From contig DASYUH010000105.1 of NCBI GenBank assembly GCA_036001465.1, positions 1 to 51,880 on the forward strand: a stretch of DNA of 51,880 nt, given 5' to 3'. Both the position numbers and the translations under genes were made by a program. Shown here one piece after another: positions 18,747 through 26,279 of this stretch. The notes beneath the pieces were generated by a model. It saw nothing but the letters and a program-made list of their open reading frames with translations. It was not told the origin of the DNA and did no database searches. The stretch comes from Candidatus Polarisedimenticolia bacterium. GTDB taxonomy: Bacteria; Acidobacteriota; Polarisedimenticolia; Gp22-AA2. Position 1 is the stretch's first letter. The number at the start of each line of letters is the position of its first letter.

Positions 18747-20414
18747 TCAGAGCGGGTAGGTGAAGACGACGTCGACCGGCACCTGCTCGATCCGCTTCAG
18801 CGCCTCGCGCACCGCCGGGTCGAGCGTGCCGAGCTTCTTGATGAGGGCGCCGGCGCGGTCGTAGTCCCCCGTCGCCTCGATCTCGAGGAGGGTCTTCGCC
18901 AGCCCCGCGATCGCCGCATCGAACTTGCGCGGGCGGACCGAGAACTCCCCCCTCTTGCGGTCGAAGTCGATCCCTTCTTCCGCGAGCAGGTAGTTGAGCT
19001 GGATGGCGTTGGCGCGGCCGTGCGCGTCCTCGGTCCCGAAGCGGACCGATCGGAAGATCGAGGCGAGGTACGTCGCGCGGTTCTCCTCGGCCTCTTCCTC
19101 CGTGAAGATCTCCTGCGCCACGAGGTGTTGCATGTCGAACATGCCGACGACGTCCGCCTTCGCCTCCTCGATGGCCGGGTAGCGCTCCAGGAGCGCCCGG
19201 CGCACCGTCAGGTCCTTCTTCCCCGCCACGTAGTCGACCCCGAGCGTGTGCGACAGCTCGTGCAGGAGCACGTTGGTCACGAAGGCCTCCTTCGTCACCA
19301 GAGGCTGGTCCTTCTTCGGCAGCAGGATCTGGGCGATCGGCAGGAGGATGGCGTCGAACTTGGCCTCCAGGACGTTCTTGTAGATCTGCTTCTTGGCCCC
19401 CTTGTCCTGGAGGACGCGCTCGTCGTTGGGGAGCGACGCCGCCACCGTCTTGATGCCGGCGTTGAAGTCGCCCGAGAACCGCACGACGTTCAGGATCTCC
19501 AGCACGTTGCCGCTGCCGGTGTTCGACTTCTTGAAGGCGTCCTCCACCGGCAGGGCCTTCGCCATCCCGGGCAGGTTCTGCTTGTAGACCTCGAGCGCCC
19601 CCGAGGCCTTCGCGTCCTTCACCAGCGCGGCCCCTTCGTACGAGGCCTTCAGCCCCATCAGGAGGTCATCGTAGGTCTCGATCGGTCCGATCACGACGTC
19701 GATCTGGTTGTCTTTGACGTCCAGCCAGGCCGCGTCCGACGCATAGTAGTCCCCGCGCAGGAGGGCCTCCGAGCGCAGCGACAGGTACCGCCTGAGGCCC
19801 GGGCTCTCGACCAGGGCGGCCGCCTCCGCCAGGGCCCGCGACGCCACGGCCAGCTGATCGAGGTAGACCTTCTCGTACGGCAGCGCCACGAGCGCCCCGT
19901 CGATCCGCCGGATGACCGTGTCGTTCCTCTCGAACTCCTCCTTCAGCTCGGGGAAGGCCTGCAGGCGCCGCTCGAATTCCTCCTTGGTCATGTCTTCGGG
20001 ATAGAAGCCGGCGCCCGGCAGGCGCCGGCCCGTCGGCGACCCGGCCGGGGTGAATCGCTCGTTGTCATTGCGGATGTCGAACGGTCCGTAGTTGATGAGC
20101 AGGAAATCGCGATACAGCTTCTCGACCGGCGTGGAGGCGGATTCCAGCGCCCGGCGCGCCTCCAGGGCCTGGCGGCCCATCTGCTTCCAGTAGACCTCGT
20201 CCACGGCGTTCACCGCCGTCACGATCTTCCCGAGCGCCTCGCGCTCGCGGGCGCCGAGACCGGACAGGTCGGCCTGGAGACGCACCGGGGCGTAGGCCAG
20301 GAGGCGGGCGCGGATCTCGTTTTCGTCATGGGCCCCGGGCGCCGCTGCGCCCAGGAGCAGGGTGCCGATCACGACCGGGCCCATGATCCGCGAAGGGATC
20401 GTCCTGGAAGTCAT
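18747..20414 (-). CDS. M49-like (dipeptidyl peptidase III-related) zinc metallopeptidase, secreted
   Basis: A predicted exported zinc peptidase of 555 residues. A signal peptide occupies about 1-28 (ends near GAAAPGAH). The zinc site is HELSH (His385, Glu386, His389), with the second motif EEAKAD (416-421), similar to the EECRAE of family M49. Classical DPP III has a HEXXGH insertion; here the spacing is the ordinary HEXXH, as in bacterial relatives of the family. Substrate specificity is unknown. The ATG at 20414 is followed by the signal sequence directly. The GNAT-like gene follows after 5 nt, implying co-transcription. Confidence 0.8.
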   Translation of the reverse strand: MTSRTIPSRIMGPVVIGTLLLGAAAPGAHDENEIRARLLAYAPVRLQADLSGLGAREREALGKIVTAVNAVDEVYWKQMGRQALEARRALESASTPVEKLYRDFLLINYGPFDIRNDNERFTPAGSPTGRRLPGAGFYPEDMTKEEFERRLQAFPELKEEFERNDTVIRRIDGALVALPYEKVYLDQLAVASRALAEAAALVESPGLRRYLSLRSEALLRGDYYASDAAWLDVKDNQIDVVIGPIETYDDLLMGLKASYEGAALVKDAKASGALEVYKQNLPGMAKALPVEDAFKKSNTGSGNVLEILNVVRFSGDFNAGIKTVAASLPNDERVLQDKGAKKQIYKNVLEAKFDAILLPIAQILLPKKDQPLVTKEAFVTNVLLHELSHTLGVDYVAGKKDLTVRRALLERYPAIEEAKADVVGMFDMQHLVAQEIFTEEEAEENRATYLASIFRSVRFGTEDAHGRANAIQLNYLLAEEGIDFDRKRGEFSVRPRKFDAAIAGLAKTLLEIEATGDYDRAGALIKKLGTLDPAVREALKRIEQVPVDVVFTYPL

Positions 20415-20458
20415 AGGCCCTCGACTGTAGCAGACACGGGGCCCGGCCGGAAGCGGTT

Positions 20459-20487
20459 TTGACAGGGGGGGAGCCGGAACCTATATT
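20459..20487 (+). promoter_or_regulatory. Strong sigma-70-type promoter
   Basis: TTGACA (20459-20464) and TATATT (20482-20487) are exactly 17 bp apart. The expected start is near 20494, which makes the earliest in-frame TTG (20459, the -35 box itself) impossible as a start codon and supports translation from 20531. Confidence 0.8.
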
Positions 20488-20530
20488 TTCAGGACGGGGC
20501 CGGCCTGCCCGCCGGCAACGCGGAGACTGG

Positions 20531-21259
20531 ATGGGGTCCCTTTCGGGCCACCCGCCCGCAGGCAGCCGACATAACCTGATGGACGGCCTCGTCCACGAGG
20601 CCGGGCCCTCGCACGGCCGGGTGGCCCGCCTCTTCGAGAGGCTCCTGGGCCGGCGCCGCCAATTCGTGGTCGACCCCTCCTACCAGCTGCGCTCGGCCAT
20701 CATCGCGGTCCTCGGCATGTGCTTCCTGCTGATGTTCGCGGCCGCGCTTCTGCACCTCCTGAGCGTTGAAAACGCGCGCCTCCTCGTCGATCGCGTCCCG
20801 ATCGCCAAGGGGGCGGTCGACGCCCACGATCTCCGTTCGGTCCTCTACCTGGTCGGGGTCGGGCTGTTCTTCGTCGCGGCCGTCTTCGCCATCGAGATTT
20901 TCGAGACGCACAAGACGGCGGGAGTCGTGAACAAGGTCACGCGCGGCCTGCGGGACGTGGAGTCCGGGCGCTGGGGGGCGCGCGTGACGCTCAGGAAGCA
21001 CGACAACTTCAAGGAGATGGAGGAGGCGTTCAATGCCGCCACGCGCGCCCTGCGCGGCCACCTCGATCAGGATCTGCACGGTCTGCAGGGGATCGAGAGC
21101 CAGATCCGCCTCATCGCGCGGGAGTTTGAATCGAACAACCGCGAGGGGGCCCTGGTGCTGCTGCGCCAGGTGGCCTCCGAGATGCAGTCGTTCCGCGAGC
21201 GCAAGCGCAACCTGCTGGAACAGGCGCCGGACACTCCCCGGTGGCAAAATCGGGGTTGA
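20531..21259 (+). CDS. Two-helix membrane protein with HAMP-like segment
   Basis: A 242-residue protein without a clear enzymatic domain. Two hydrophobic segments (AIIAVLGMCFLLMFAAALLHLL, then VLYLVGVGLFFVAAVFAIEIF) flank a loop of about 30 residues. The part after the second helix (THKTAGVVNKVTRGLRDVESGRWGARVTLRKHDNFKEMEEAFN) looks like a HAMP linker, followed by a helical cytoplasmic tail rich in charged residues. It resembles the input/HAMP half of a sensor without an output domain. The ATG at 20531 was chosen because the promoter at 20459-20487 excludes an earlier start and GGAGAC lies 4 nt before it. The partner is unknown. Confidence 0.72.
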   Translation: MGSLSGHPPAGSRHNLMDGLVHEAGPSHGRVARLFERLLGRRRQFVVDPSYQLRSAIIAVLGMCFLLMFAAALLHLLSVENARLLVDRVPIAKGAVDAHDLRSVLYLVGVGLFFVAAVFAIEIFETHKTAGVVNKVTRGLRDVESGRWGARVTLRKHDNFKEMEEAFNAATRALRGHLDQDLHGLQGIESQIRLIAREFESNNREGALVLLRQVASEMQSFRERKRNLLEQAPDTPRWQNRG

Positions 21260-21284
21260 CAAGCGCCGATCCGTGCGGTACTAG
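21256..21284 (+). promoter_or_regulatory. Probable promoter of the cold-shock gene
   Basis: TTGACA (21256-21261) overlaps the stop codon of the preceding gene. A weak -10, TACTAG (21279-21284), follows after 17 bp. Transcription from here would give a leader of roughly 80 nt that includes the hairpin at 21316-21348. Confidence 0.5.
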
Positions 21285-21315
21285 TAGCGGGACGCGGTCG
21301 AGCGTGAATTGCTGA

Positions 21316-21348
21316 CCACAAGAGCCGTTGCTTTTGTGGGTTTTTTTT
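21316..21348 (+). terminator. Terminator-type hairpin in the cold-shock leader
   Basis: CCACAAGAGC pairs with GCTTTTGTGG (10 bp with one G-U pair) around a CGTT loop, followed by G and eight T residues. It is a textbook intrinsic terminator. Only 25 nt, including the ribosome-binding site, separate it from the start codon, so no promoter fits in between and transcripts of the cold-shock gene must read through it. It therefore looks like an attenuator, though it would also end transcripts of the upstream gene. Confidence 0.8.
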
Positions 21349-21373
21349 GTCCTGACGTGGAGGAGGGTCCCCG

Positions 21374-21574
21374 GTGACCAAGGGCAAGGTGAAGTGGTTC
21401 AATAACAGCAAGGGTTACGGCTTCATTCAGCAGGAGGACGGCACGGATATTTTCGTCCATTTCTCCGCCATCAAGGGGGATGGGTACAAGACCCTGGAGG
21501 AAGGACAGGCCGTCGAGTTCGAGGTCACCCAGGGACCCAAAGGCCTCCAGGCCGCAGGCGTCTCCAAGATCTGA
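21374..21574 (+). CDS. csp: Cold-shock domain protein
   Basis: A 66-residue CspA-type single-strand nucleic-acid-binding protein, acting as RNA chaperone or antiterminator. It shows both RNA-binding motifs, KGYGFI (RNP1) and DIFVHF (RNP2), and the usual five-strand barrel length. The start is a GTG at 21374 with a strong GGAGGAGGG ribosome-binding site (21359-21367). The leader contains an intrinsic-terminator hairpin ahead of the site, which suggests control by transcription attenuation, a plausible fit because cold-shock proteins can themselves melt such hairpins. One of the three post-stop motifs begins 12 nt after the stop. Confidence 0.97.
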   Translation: MTKGKVKWFNNSKGYGFIQQEDGTDIFVHFSAIKGDGYKTLEEGQAVEFEVTQGPKGLQAAGVSKI

Positions 21575-21585
21575 CGGCAGGGACC

Positions 21586-21609
21586 AGGAGCCTTTCCGAG
21601 CATCCGGCC
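21586..21609 (+). repeat. Post-stop motif, copy 2
   Basis: AGGAGCCTTTCCGAGCATCC followed by GGCC, 12 nt downstream of the cold-shock gene stop. It differs from copy 1 at three or four positions, and one of these changes breaks a pair of the small hairpin. Confidence 0.55.
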
Positions 21610-21671
21610 GGACCCGCGCGCCGCGTCCGGGCGGCGGGGCGTGATCCGGCCTGTGGTACGATTTCCGCTCC

Positions 21672-22931
21672 ATGCCCCGCCGGAGAAACCCGCCAATCCA
21701 CAGCTCTGCCCTGCCCCTGATTGCCGCGCTCATGGCGTTCGTCGTCGCGCTCGCTTGCGGCGAGGCCGATCCGGCCCGGACGCTGGCCGAAGCGCGGCGC
21801 CTGCGCGAACAGGGGCAATCCAGGGAGGCCGCAGACCTGCTCGCCCGGCTGATCGAACGATCGCCCGGCGACTACACACTGCACTATGAGCGTGGGCTGG
21901 CCCTGCTCGCCGCCGGCAGCCACAAGGAGGCGCTGGGGGAAGCCGGGAGCGCCATCGAGGCCGACCCCAAGGCCGCTGACGCGCGCCTGCTGCGCGCCGA
22001 CGCTCTGATGGCGCTCAGCCGCGACGAGGAGGCCCTCCCGGAGCTCCGGCAGGTGGTCGGGTCCGAACCGACCCGCGCGGGAGTGCATCGGCGGATGGGG
22101 ATCATCCACGCGCGGGCGGGGCGGCTGCAGCAGGCGATGAACCAGTTCGAGAAGGAGCTGCAGGTCAACCCGCAGGACGCCGAGACGCTCACGGAGGCCG
22201 GGATCTTCTACCTCCAGTCCGGCCAGATCCCCGAGGCGGCGGAACGCCTCGAGCGCGCCGTCTCCGTGGCCCCGAAGTCGCCGCGCGCCCGCCAGTTCCT
22301 GGCGGAGGTCCGGTTCAAGCAGTCCCGCCACCAGGAGGGGCTCGATCTGCAGAAGAGCGCCCTCGCCGATGATCCCGGCAACGTGATGCTGGTCGTGAAC
22401 CACGCCGCAGCGCTCGAGACCTACAGCGACCCGCACGTGGCCGAAGAGGTCCTCAAGTCCGCGCTGGACCGCGGCCTCAAGGACGTCCGCATCTACGTGC
22501 AGCTCGGCAGGCACTACCGCGAATGGCTGCGCTTCGACGAGGCGATCGCCGTCCTGAAGCAGGCGATCGCCATCGATCCGGCCAGTTCCGACGCCCATTT
22601 CCACCTCGCCCGGACCTATCTCAACGGGGCGAGAACCGCCGAGGCGCTGGCGGAGTTTCGCGAGGCAAGCCGCCTGGCCCCCACCGACCCCTACGCGTAC
22701 TACTACATCGGCTCGATCCTCGCCGGACAGGGGAACGTCGGCGAGGCGATCCCGCTGTACCGCCGGTCGCTCGAGCTCGACGCGCTCAACCCGAAGGCCC
22801 ACTACTCGCTGGCGAAGGCCCTGGCGAAGACCGGCAACCAACAGGAGGCGGCCGCGGAGTTCGCGCGGCACGCCGAGATCCTCAAGAGGCTCCGTGAAAT
22901 CAAGCAAGAAGGCGTCGCGACCGCCGACTGA
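21672..22931 (+). CDS. TPR-repeat lipoprotein
   Basis: A 419-residue protein that begins with a lipoprotein signal (about 1-29, lipobox ALAC-G) and then consists almost wholly of TPR units (about 35-410, for example AEALAEFREASRLAPTDPYAYYYIG). It is probably a periplasmic scaffold anchored in a membrane. TACGAT (21657-21662) lies only 9 nt before the ATG and may be a -10 box of a leaderless transcript. The FG-GAP gene overlaps its 3' end by 38 nt, and TPR/CRTAC1 pairs recur in Acidobacteriota and related groups, so the two proteins may work together. Function unknown. Confidence 0.85.
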   Translation: MPRRRNPPIHSSALPLIAALMAFVVALACGEADPARTLAEARRLREQGQSREAADLLARLIERSPGDYTLHYERGLALLAAGSHKEALGEAGSAIEADPKAADARLLRADALMALSRDEEALPELRQVVGSEPTRAGVHRRMGIIHARAGRLQQAMNQFEKELQVNPQDAETLTEAGIFYLQSGQIPEAAERLERAVSVAPKSPRARQFLAEVRFKQSRHQEGLDLQKSALADDPGNVMLVVNHAAALETYSDPHVAEEVLKSALDRGLKDVRIYVQLGRHYREWLRFDEAIAVLKQAIAIDPASSDAHFHLARTYLNGARTAEALAEFREASRLAPTDPYAYYYIGSILAGQGNVGEAIPLYRRSLELDALNPKAHYSLAKALAKTGNQQEAAAEFARHAEILKRLREIKQEGVATAD

Positions 22932-24672
22932 GTGCCGGATCCGTCACGCGGCGCCGGCCGGTCTCGGGACCGCGGCGGCGCTCCTGGCCCTCCTGAGCGC
23001 CGGGGCGGCCGGCTCCCCGCCCGCCGCCGGTCCCGGCGCGGCCGCCACGCGGCCGGCCCCACGGTTCGTCAATACCGCGCGCGAAGCGGGTCTCGTCCTG
23101 AACAACGTCAGCGGCGAGATCAAGAAACTCACAATCGACGAGACCGTCGGGAACGGCGTCTGTCTTTACGACGTGGACGGCGACGACCGGATCGACGTCT
23201 TCATTCCGAATGGCTCGCGCAAGCGCCCCTTTCCCGCCGGAGAGGCGCCGCGCTCCGCCCTGTACCGCAACCGGGGGGACGGCACCTTCGAGGACGTCAC
23301 GGAAAGGGCGGGAGTCGCCTCCCGGGGTTACTGGGCCCAGGGTTGCGCCTTCGGCGACTACGACGACGACGGGCGTCCGGATCTGTTTCTCACCGGGTTC
23401 GGCCGCTACATCCTGTACCGCAACCTGGGGGACGGGAAGTTCCAGGACGTCACGCGGTCCTCCGGCCTCGGCGGGCGCGGCTGGAGCACCGGCGCCGCGT
23501 TCGGCGACTACGAAGGCGACGGCCGGCTCGACCTTTACGTGTCGCACTATGTCGATTTCGACCCCGCCGGCCCTCCCCTGCCCCTCCCCGGATCCCTGCG
23601 GAACTGCTTCTACAAAGGGACGCCGGTCATCTGCGGCCCGGGGGGGTTGAAGAAGTCGATCGGCCGGCTGTTCCACAACGAGGGCGGCGGAAAGTTCCGG
23701 GACGTGACGCGCCAGGCCGGGCTCGTGACCGAGCCGTCCGGCTACGGCCTCGGCGCGGTCTGGACCGACCTAGATCTCGACGGCGATCTCGACCTGTACG
23801 TGGCCAACGACAGCACGCCGAGCTGGCTCTACAGGAACGACGGACGGGGGCGATTCACCGAGATCGGCGCCATGGCCGGCGCGGCCTACAGCGAAGACGG
23901 GCGCGCGCAGTCCGGGATGGGGGTCGCGTCAGGCGACTACGACAACGACGGATGGTTCGACCTGATGGTCACCAATTTCTCGCACGACTACTCCACCCTG
24001 CGCCACAACGACGGCTCCCTGCAGTTCACCGACGTGTCGATGTTCTCGGGCGTCGGTGTCGCGACCCTGCCCTACCTCGGCTGGGGCACCGGCTTTCCGG
24101 ACTACGACAACGACGGCCGCGCCGACCTGTTCATAGCCAACGGCCACGTCTTTCCGGGCATCGACGAGAAGCGCCTCGGCACGACGTGGAAGCAGCCGAA
24201 CCAGCTGTTTCACAACGAGGGCGGCGGCCGCTTCCAGGAGGTCACCTCCCAGGCCGGCCCGGGCTTCCAGGAGCTTCACAGCGCCCGCGGCGCGGCCTTC
24301 GGCGATCTCGACGACGACGGCGACATCGATATCGTCGTGAACAACATCGACGAGCCCCCCAGCCTGCTGCGCAACGACGGCGGCAACGCCTCCCGCTGGA
24401 TCGGCTTTCGCCTCGCCGGCGCCCCCCGCAACCGCGGCGCCGTCGGCGCCCGCGTCACCGTCGTCGCGGGCTCGCTCCGCCAGGTGAAGGAGATCCAGGC
24501 CGGCTCGTCCCACAACTCGTCGAACGACCCCCGCCTCCTGTTCGGTCTCGGCACCGCCCCCTCCGTCGACCGTATCGAGGTCCGCTGGCCCGGCGGCCGC
24601 ATACAGGCTCTCACTGGATTGCAGGTAGGCAGGTATCACGTCATCCGCGAACCCGAACCAGGGCACCCCTGA
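22894..24672 (+). CDS. FG-GAP repeat protein with ASPIC/UnbV domain (CRTAC1 family)
   Basis: A large exported protein of 592 residues. After an N-terminal signal-like region (about 20-45), it carries repeated calcium-binding loops of the DxDGDxxxD type (YDVDGDDRIDVF, GDYDDDGRPDLF, TDLDLDGDLDLY, GDYDNDGWFDLM, PDYDNDGRADLF, GDLDDDGDIDIV) that predict a beta-propeller. The C-terminal 90 residues (NRGAVGARVTVVAGS ... VRWPGGRIQALTGL) match the ASPIC/UnbV domain. The start is a GTG at 22894 that overlaps the TPR gene by 38 nt. No catalytic role is known; binding or adhesion is possible. Confidence 0.88.
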   Translation: MKSSKKASRPPTECRIRHAAPAGLGTAAALLALLSAGAAGSPPAAGPGAAATRPAPRFVNTAREAGLVLNNVSGEIKKLTIDETVGNGVCLYDVDGDDRIDVFIPNGSRKRPFPAGEAPRSALYRNRGDGTFEDVTERAGVASRGYWAQGCAFGDYDDDGRPDLFLTGFGRYILYRNLGDGKFQDVTRSSGLGGRGWSTGAAFGDYEGDGRLDLYVSHYVDFDPAGPPLPLPGSLRNCFYKGTPVICGPGGLKKSIGRLFHNEGGGKFRDVTRQAGLVTEPSGYGLGAVWTDLDLDGDLDLYVANDSTPSWLYRNDGRGRFTEIGAMAGAAYSEDGRAQSGMGVASGDYDNDGWFDLMVTNFSHDYSTLRHNDGSLQFTDVSMFSGVGVATLPYLGWGTGFPDYDNDGRADLFIANGHVFPGIDEKRLGTTWKQPNQLFHNEGGGRFQEVTSQAGPGFQELHSARGAAFGDLDDDGDIDIVVNNIDEPPSLLRNDGGNASRWIGFRLAGAPRNRGAVGARVTVVAGSLRQVKEIQAGSSHNSSNDPRLLFGLGTAPSVDRIEVRWPGGRIQALTGLQVGRYHVIREPEPGHP

Positions 24673-24746
24673 CCGTCCGTTAATCCCGCAGCATGTGAAG
24701 AGTCTTCGCAGCGCAGACTCCGTGCACCGCGATCCAGTCATCTCAA

Positions 24747-24788
24747 GCGGGATGAGCCGCGCGCGCCAGCGCGCCGGCTCCATCCCGC
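24747..24788. repeat. GC-rich palindrome, copy 1
   Basis: An imperfect 42-nt dyad with outer arms GCGGGATG/CATCCCGC and inner CGCGCG/GCGCGC core. It ends 2 nt from the stop of the minus-strand gene 24791-25354, so it could act as its 3' hairpin; no T-tract follows. Related dyads occur at 25383-25425 and 25469-25489. Confidence 0.6.
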
Positions 24789-24790
24789 GT

Positions 24791-25354
24791 TCAGGGATTG
24801 GGTTGTGAGAGAACTTCCTTCGACGGCTTCGCGGGTTGCGGCGGAGGCGTGGGCATCGCATCCGGCGCGGGGTCGCTTCTGAGCTTGGGAGGAACAGGCT
24901 TGGAGGCTGCCGACGGGTTCTTCAGGTCGGGGTGCTTCGTGTAGTAGTAGTCGACGATCCACTGCGGAACGTACCCCTGGTCCTTGCTCTCCGGGCGGCT
25001 GTTGAACTTGGTCTCGAACTTCCCGTCGCCGTCCGTGTCCATGATGCTGTACTCGAACGGCGGCTTGCCGTCGGTGTCGACCAGCACGCCGAACACGCGC
25101 CCTTCGATCTCGAAGGTCATGAAGTGGGTGCCGTCCATCTTCCGGTACCCTTTCAGGAGCGTCTCCTTGCCCGCAATCAGCGGCGTCCGATCGGAAACCC
25201 GGATCATCTCCTTCGCCGAGGTGACGATGTTCGGAAACCTCCACCCCTGCGGGTTGATCTGGATCTCCGCCCGCACCCCCGCCGACGAGAGCAGCAGAAG
25301 CGAGAGCCCGGCGCCTGCGTAGTTGATGATCGAGCCCCGCGCACGACCTGGCAT
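24791..25354 (-). CDS. Secreted protein of unknown function
   Basis: A 187-residue protein with a signal peptide (about 1-27, cleavage near GVRA-EIQ). The body contains an acidic loop DTDGDGKFETKF that resembles an EF-hand-type or dockerin-like calcium loop. The C-terminal 40 residues are Pro/Ala/Lys-rich and probably disordered. I do not recognise the family. The ATG at 25354 is preferred over a TTG at 25372 because GGGAGACAGG sits immediately before it. The gene is enclosed by GC-rich palindromes on both sides, which is unusual. Confidence 0.7.
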   Translation of the reverse strand: MPGRARGSIINYAGAGLSLLLLSSAGVRAEIQINPQGWRFPNIVTSAKEMIRVSDRTPLIAGKETLLKGYRKMDGTHFMTFEIEGRVFGVLVDTDGKPPFEYSIMDTDGDGKFETKFNSRPESKDQGYVPQWIVDYYYTKHPDLKNPSAASKPVPPKLRSDPAPDAMPTPPPQPAKPSKEVLSQPNP

Positions 25355-25382
25355 CCTGTCTCCCGCGATCAAGCCATCTCCC

Positions 25383-25425
25383 CTCCGGCTCAGCCGCGCG
25401 CGCAGCGCGCCGGCTGCAGCCGGAG
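25383..25425. repeat. GC-rich palindrome, copy 2
   Basis: A 43-nt dyad with arms CTCCGGCT/AGCCGGAG and the same CGCGCGC-AGCGCGC core as copy 1. It lies about 30 nt before the start of the minus-strand gene 24791-25354, inside the probable promoter region. Confidence 0.6.
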
Positions 25426-25468
25426 TGGTCTCAAATTATAAGTGAGACTCGAAGCCTTCCCCACCCGC

Positions 25469-25489
25469 GGCCGCGCGAGCGCGCCGGCC
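25469..25489. repeat. GC-rich palindrome, copy 3 (shorter)
   Basis: A 21-nt dyad GGCCGCGCGAGCGCGCCGGC(C) with the same core; it abuts the stop of the LOG-family gene. Together with copies 1 and 2 it suggests a small local REP-like family. Confidence 0.45.
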
Positions 25490-26118
25490 TAGTCCTCGGG
25501 CTTCCCGTCCGGATAGCTGTTGGCCAGGATCGTCTTGTAGTACGGCAGCAGCTTCTCCCGGTACACGGCCAGCAGCCGATCCAGCAGGTCGGCGGGCTCG
25601 CGGCTGTAGATGATCTGCGCCCCGGTCTGTTTCTCGACCAGGCCGACGATGATCTCCATCTTGTCGGCGATCCCGCCGGTCCCCTGCAGGATGCCGATCA
25701 CCTTCCCCTCGTCGAAGGCGATGGCGAACTCGCCCAGGGTCCCCGACCGGCCCCCCATGAACACCACCAGGTCGCAGGTTCGGATGTTCTCGATTTCGCG
25801 CCCCATGAGGCCGCTGCCGGTGTAGACCAGCACGTCGTACCCCTCGTAGGGCGAGTGGTACTTCATGCTGTGCTCTTCGAAGTTCAGCGCCGGCGAAATC
25901 CCCACCACGATGCCGCCCGCCGACTTCGCCCCCTTGACGGCGTAATGAGGCAGGCCGGGACAGGCCCCGGTGACCAGCACGCAGCCCCGCGTCGCGATCG
26001 CCTTCCCCATCTCCGTGGCCATGCCGATGGCCTTCTCGTTGATCGTCCCGCCCGCCGAGCCCATGACCCCCACGGCGATCTTGAGGCGACGCGCCCTCTC
26101 CTCGACGAAGTTCTCCAA
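25489..26118 (-). CDS. LOG family protein (TIGR00725-like nucleotide-binding Rossmann fold)
   Basis: A cytosolic protein of 209 residues with the SLOG/lysine-decarboxylase-like fold: GVMGSAGG near the start, VTGACPGLPHYAVKGAK, and MGGRSGTLGEFAIAFDEGK, which corresponds to the PGGxGTxxE motif. Some LOG proteins remove ribose-5-phosphate from cytokinin nucleotides, but the exact PGG motif is altered here (MGGRSGT), so activity is uncertain. The start is a TTG at 26118; it is supported by a GGGAGG site 6 nt upstream and by homology starting soon after. It diverges from the cytochrome-redoxin gene. Confidence 0.83.
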   Translation of the reverse strand: MENFVEERARRLKIAVGVMGSAGGTINEKAIGMATEMGKAIATRGCVLVTGACPGLPHYAVKGAKSAGGIVVGISPALNFEEHSMKYHSPYEGYDVLVYTGSGLMGREIENIRTCDLVVFMGGRSGTLGEFAIAFDEGKVIGILQGTGGIADKMEIIVGLVEKQTGAQIIYSREPADLLDRLLAVYREKLLPYYKTILANSYPDGKPED

Positions 26119-26195
26119 TTCAGCCTCCCTGGGATGGCGGGACCGGCACCCGGTTTTTCATGTCTCCGCGCCGAGTCTAGCACCGTTGACCCGAA

Positions 26196-26224
26196 TTGAC
26201 CGGCCCCGCCGCAGCGCTTATACT
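26196..26224 (+). promoter_or_regulatory. Promoter of the redoxin-cytochrome/EamA operon
   Basis: TTGACC (26196-26201) and TATACT (26219-26224) are separated by 17 bp. The expected start is near 26231, about 50 nt before the GTG at 26280. A TTG start at 26196 is thus excluded because it is the -35 box. Confidence 0.7.
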
Positions 26225-26279
26225 GGCGCCCCTTTGCGGCAGAGGAGCCCGTCCGGAGCCGGCTCATTCCAAAGACGAC

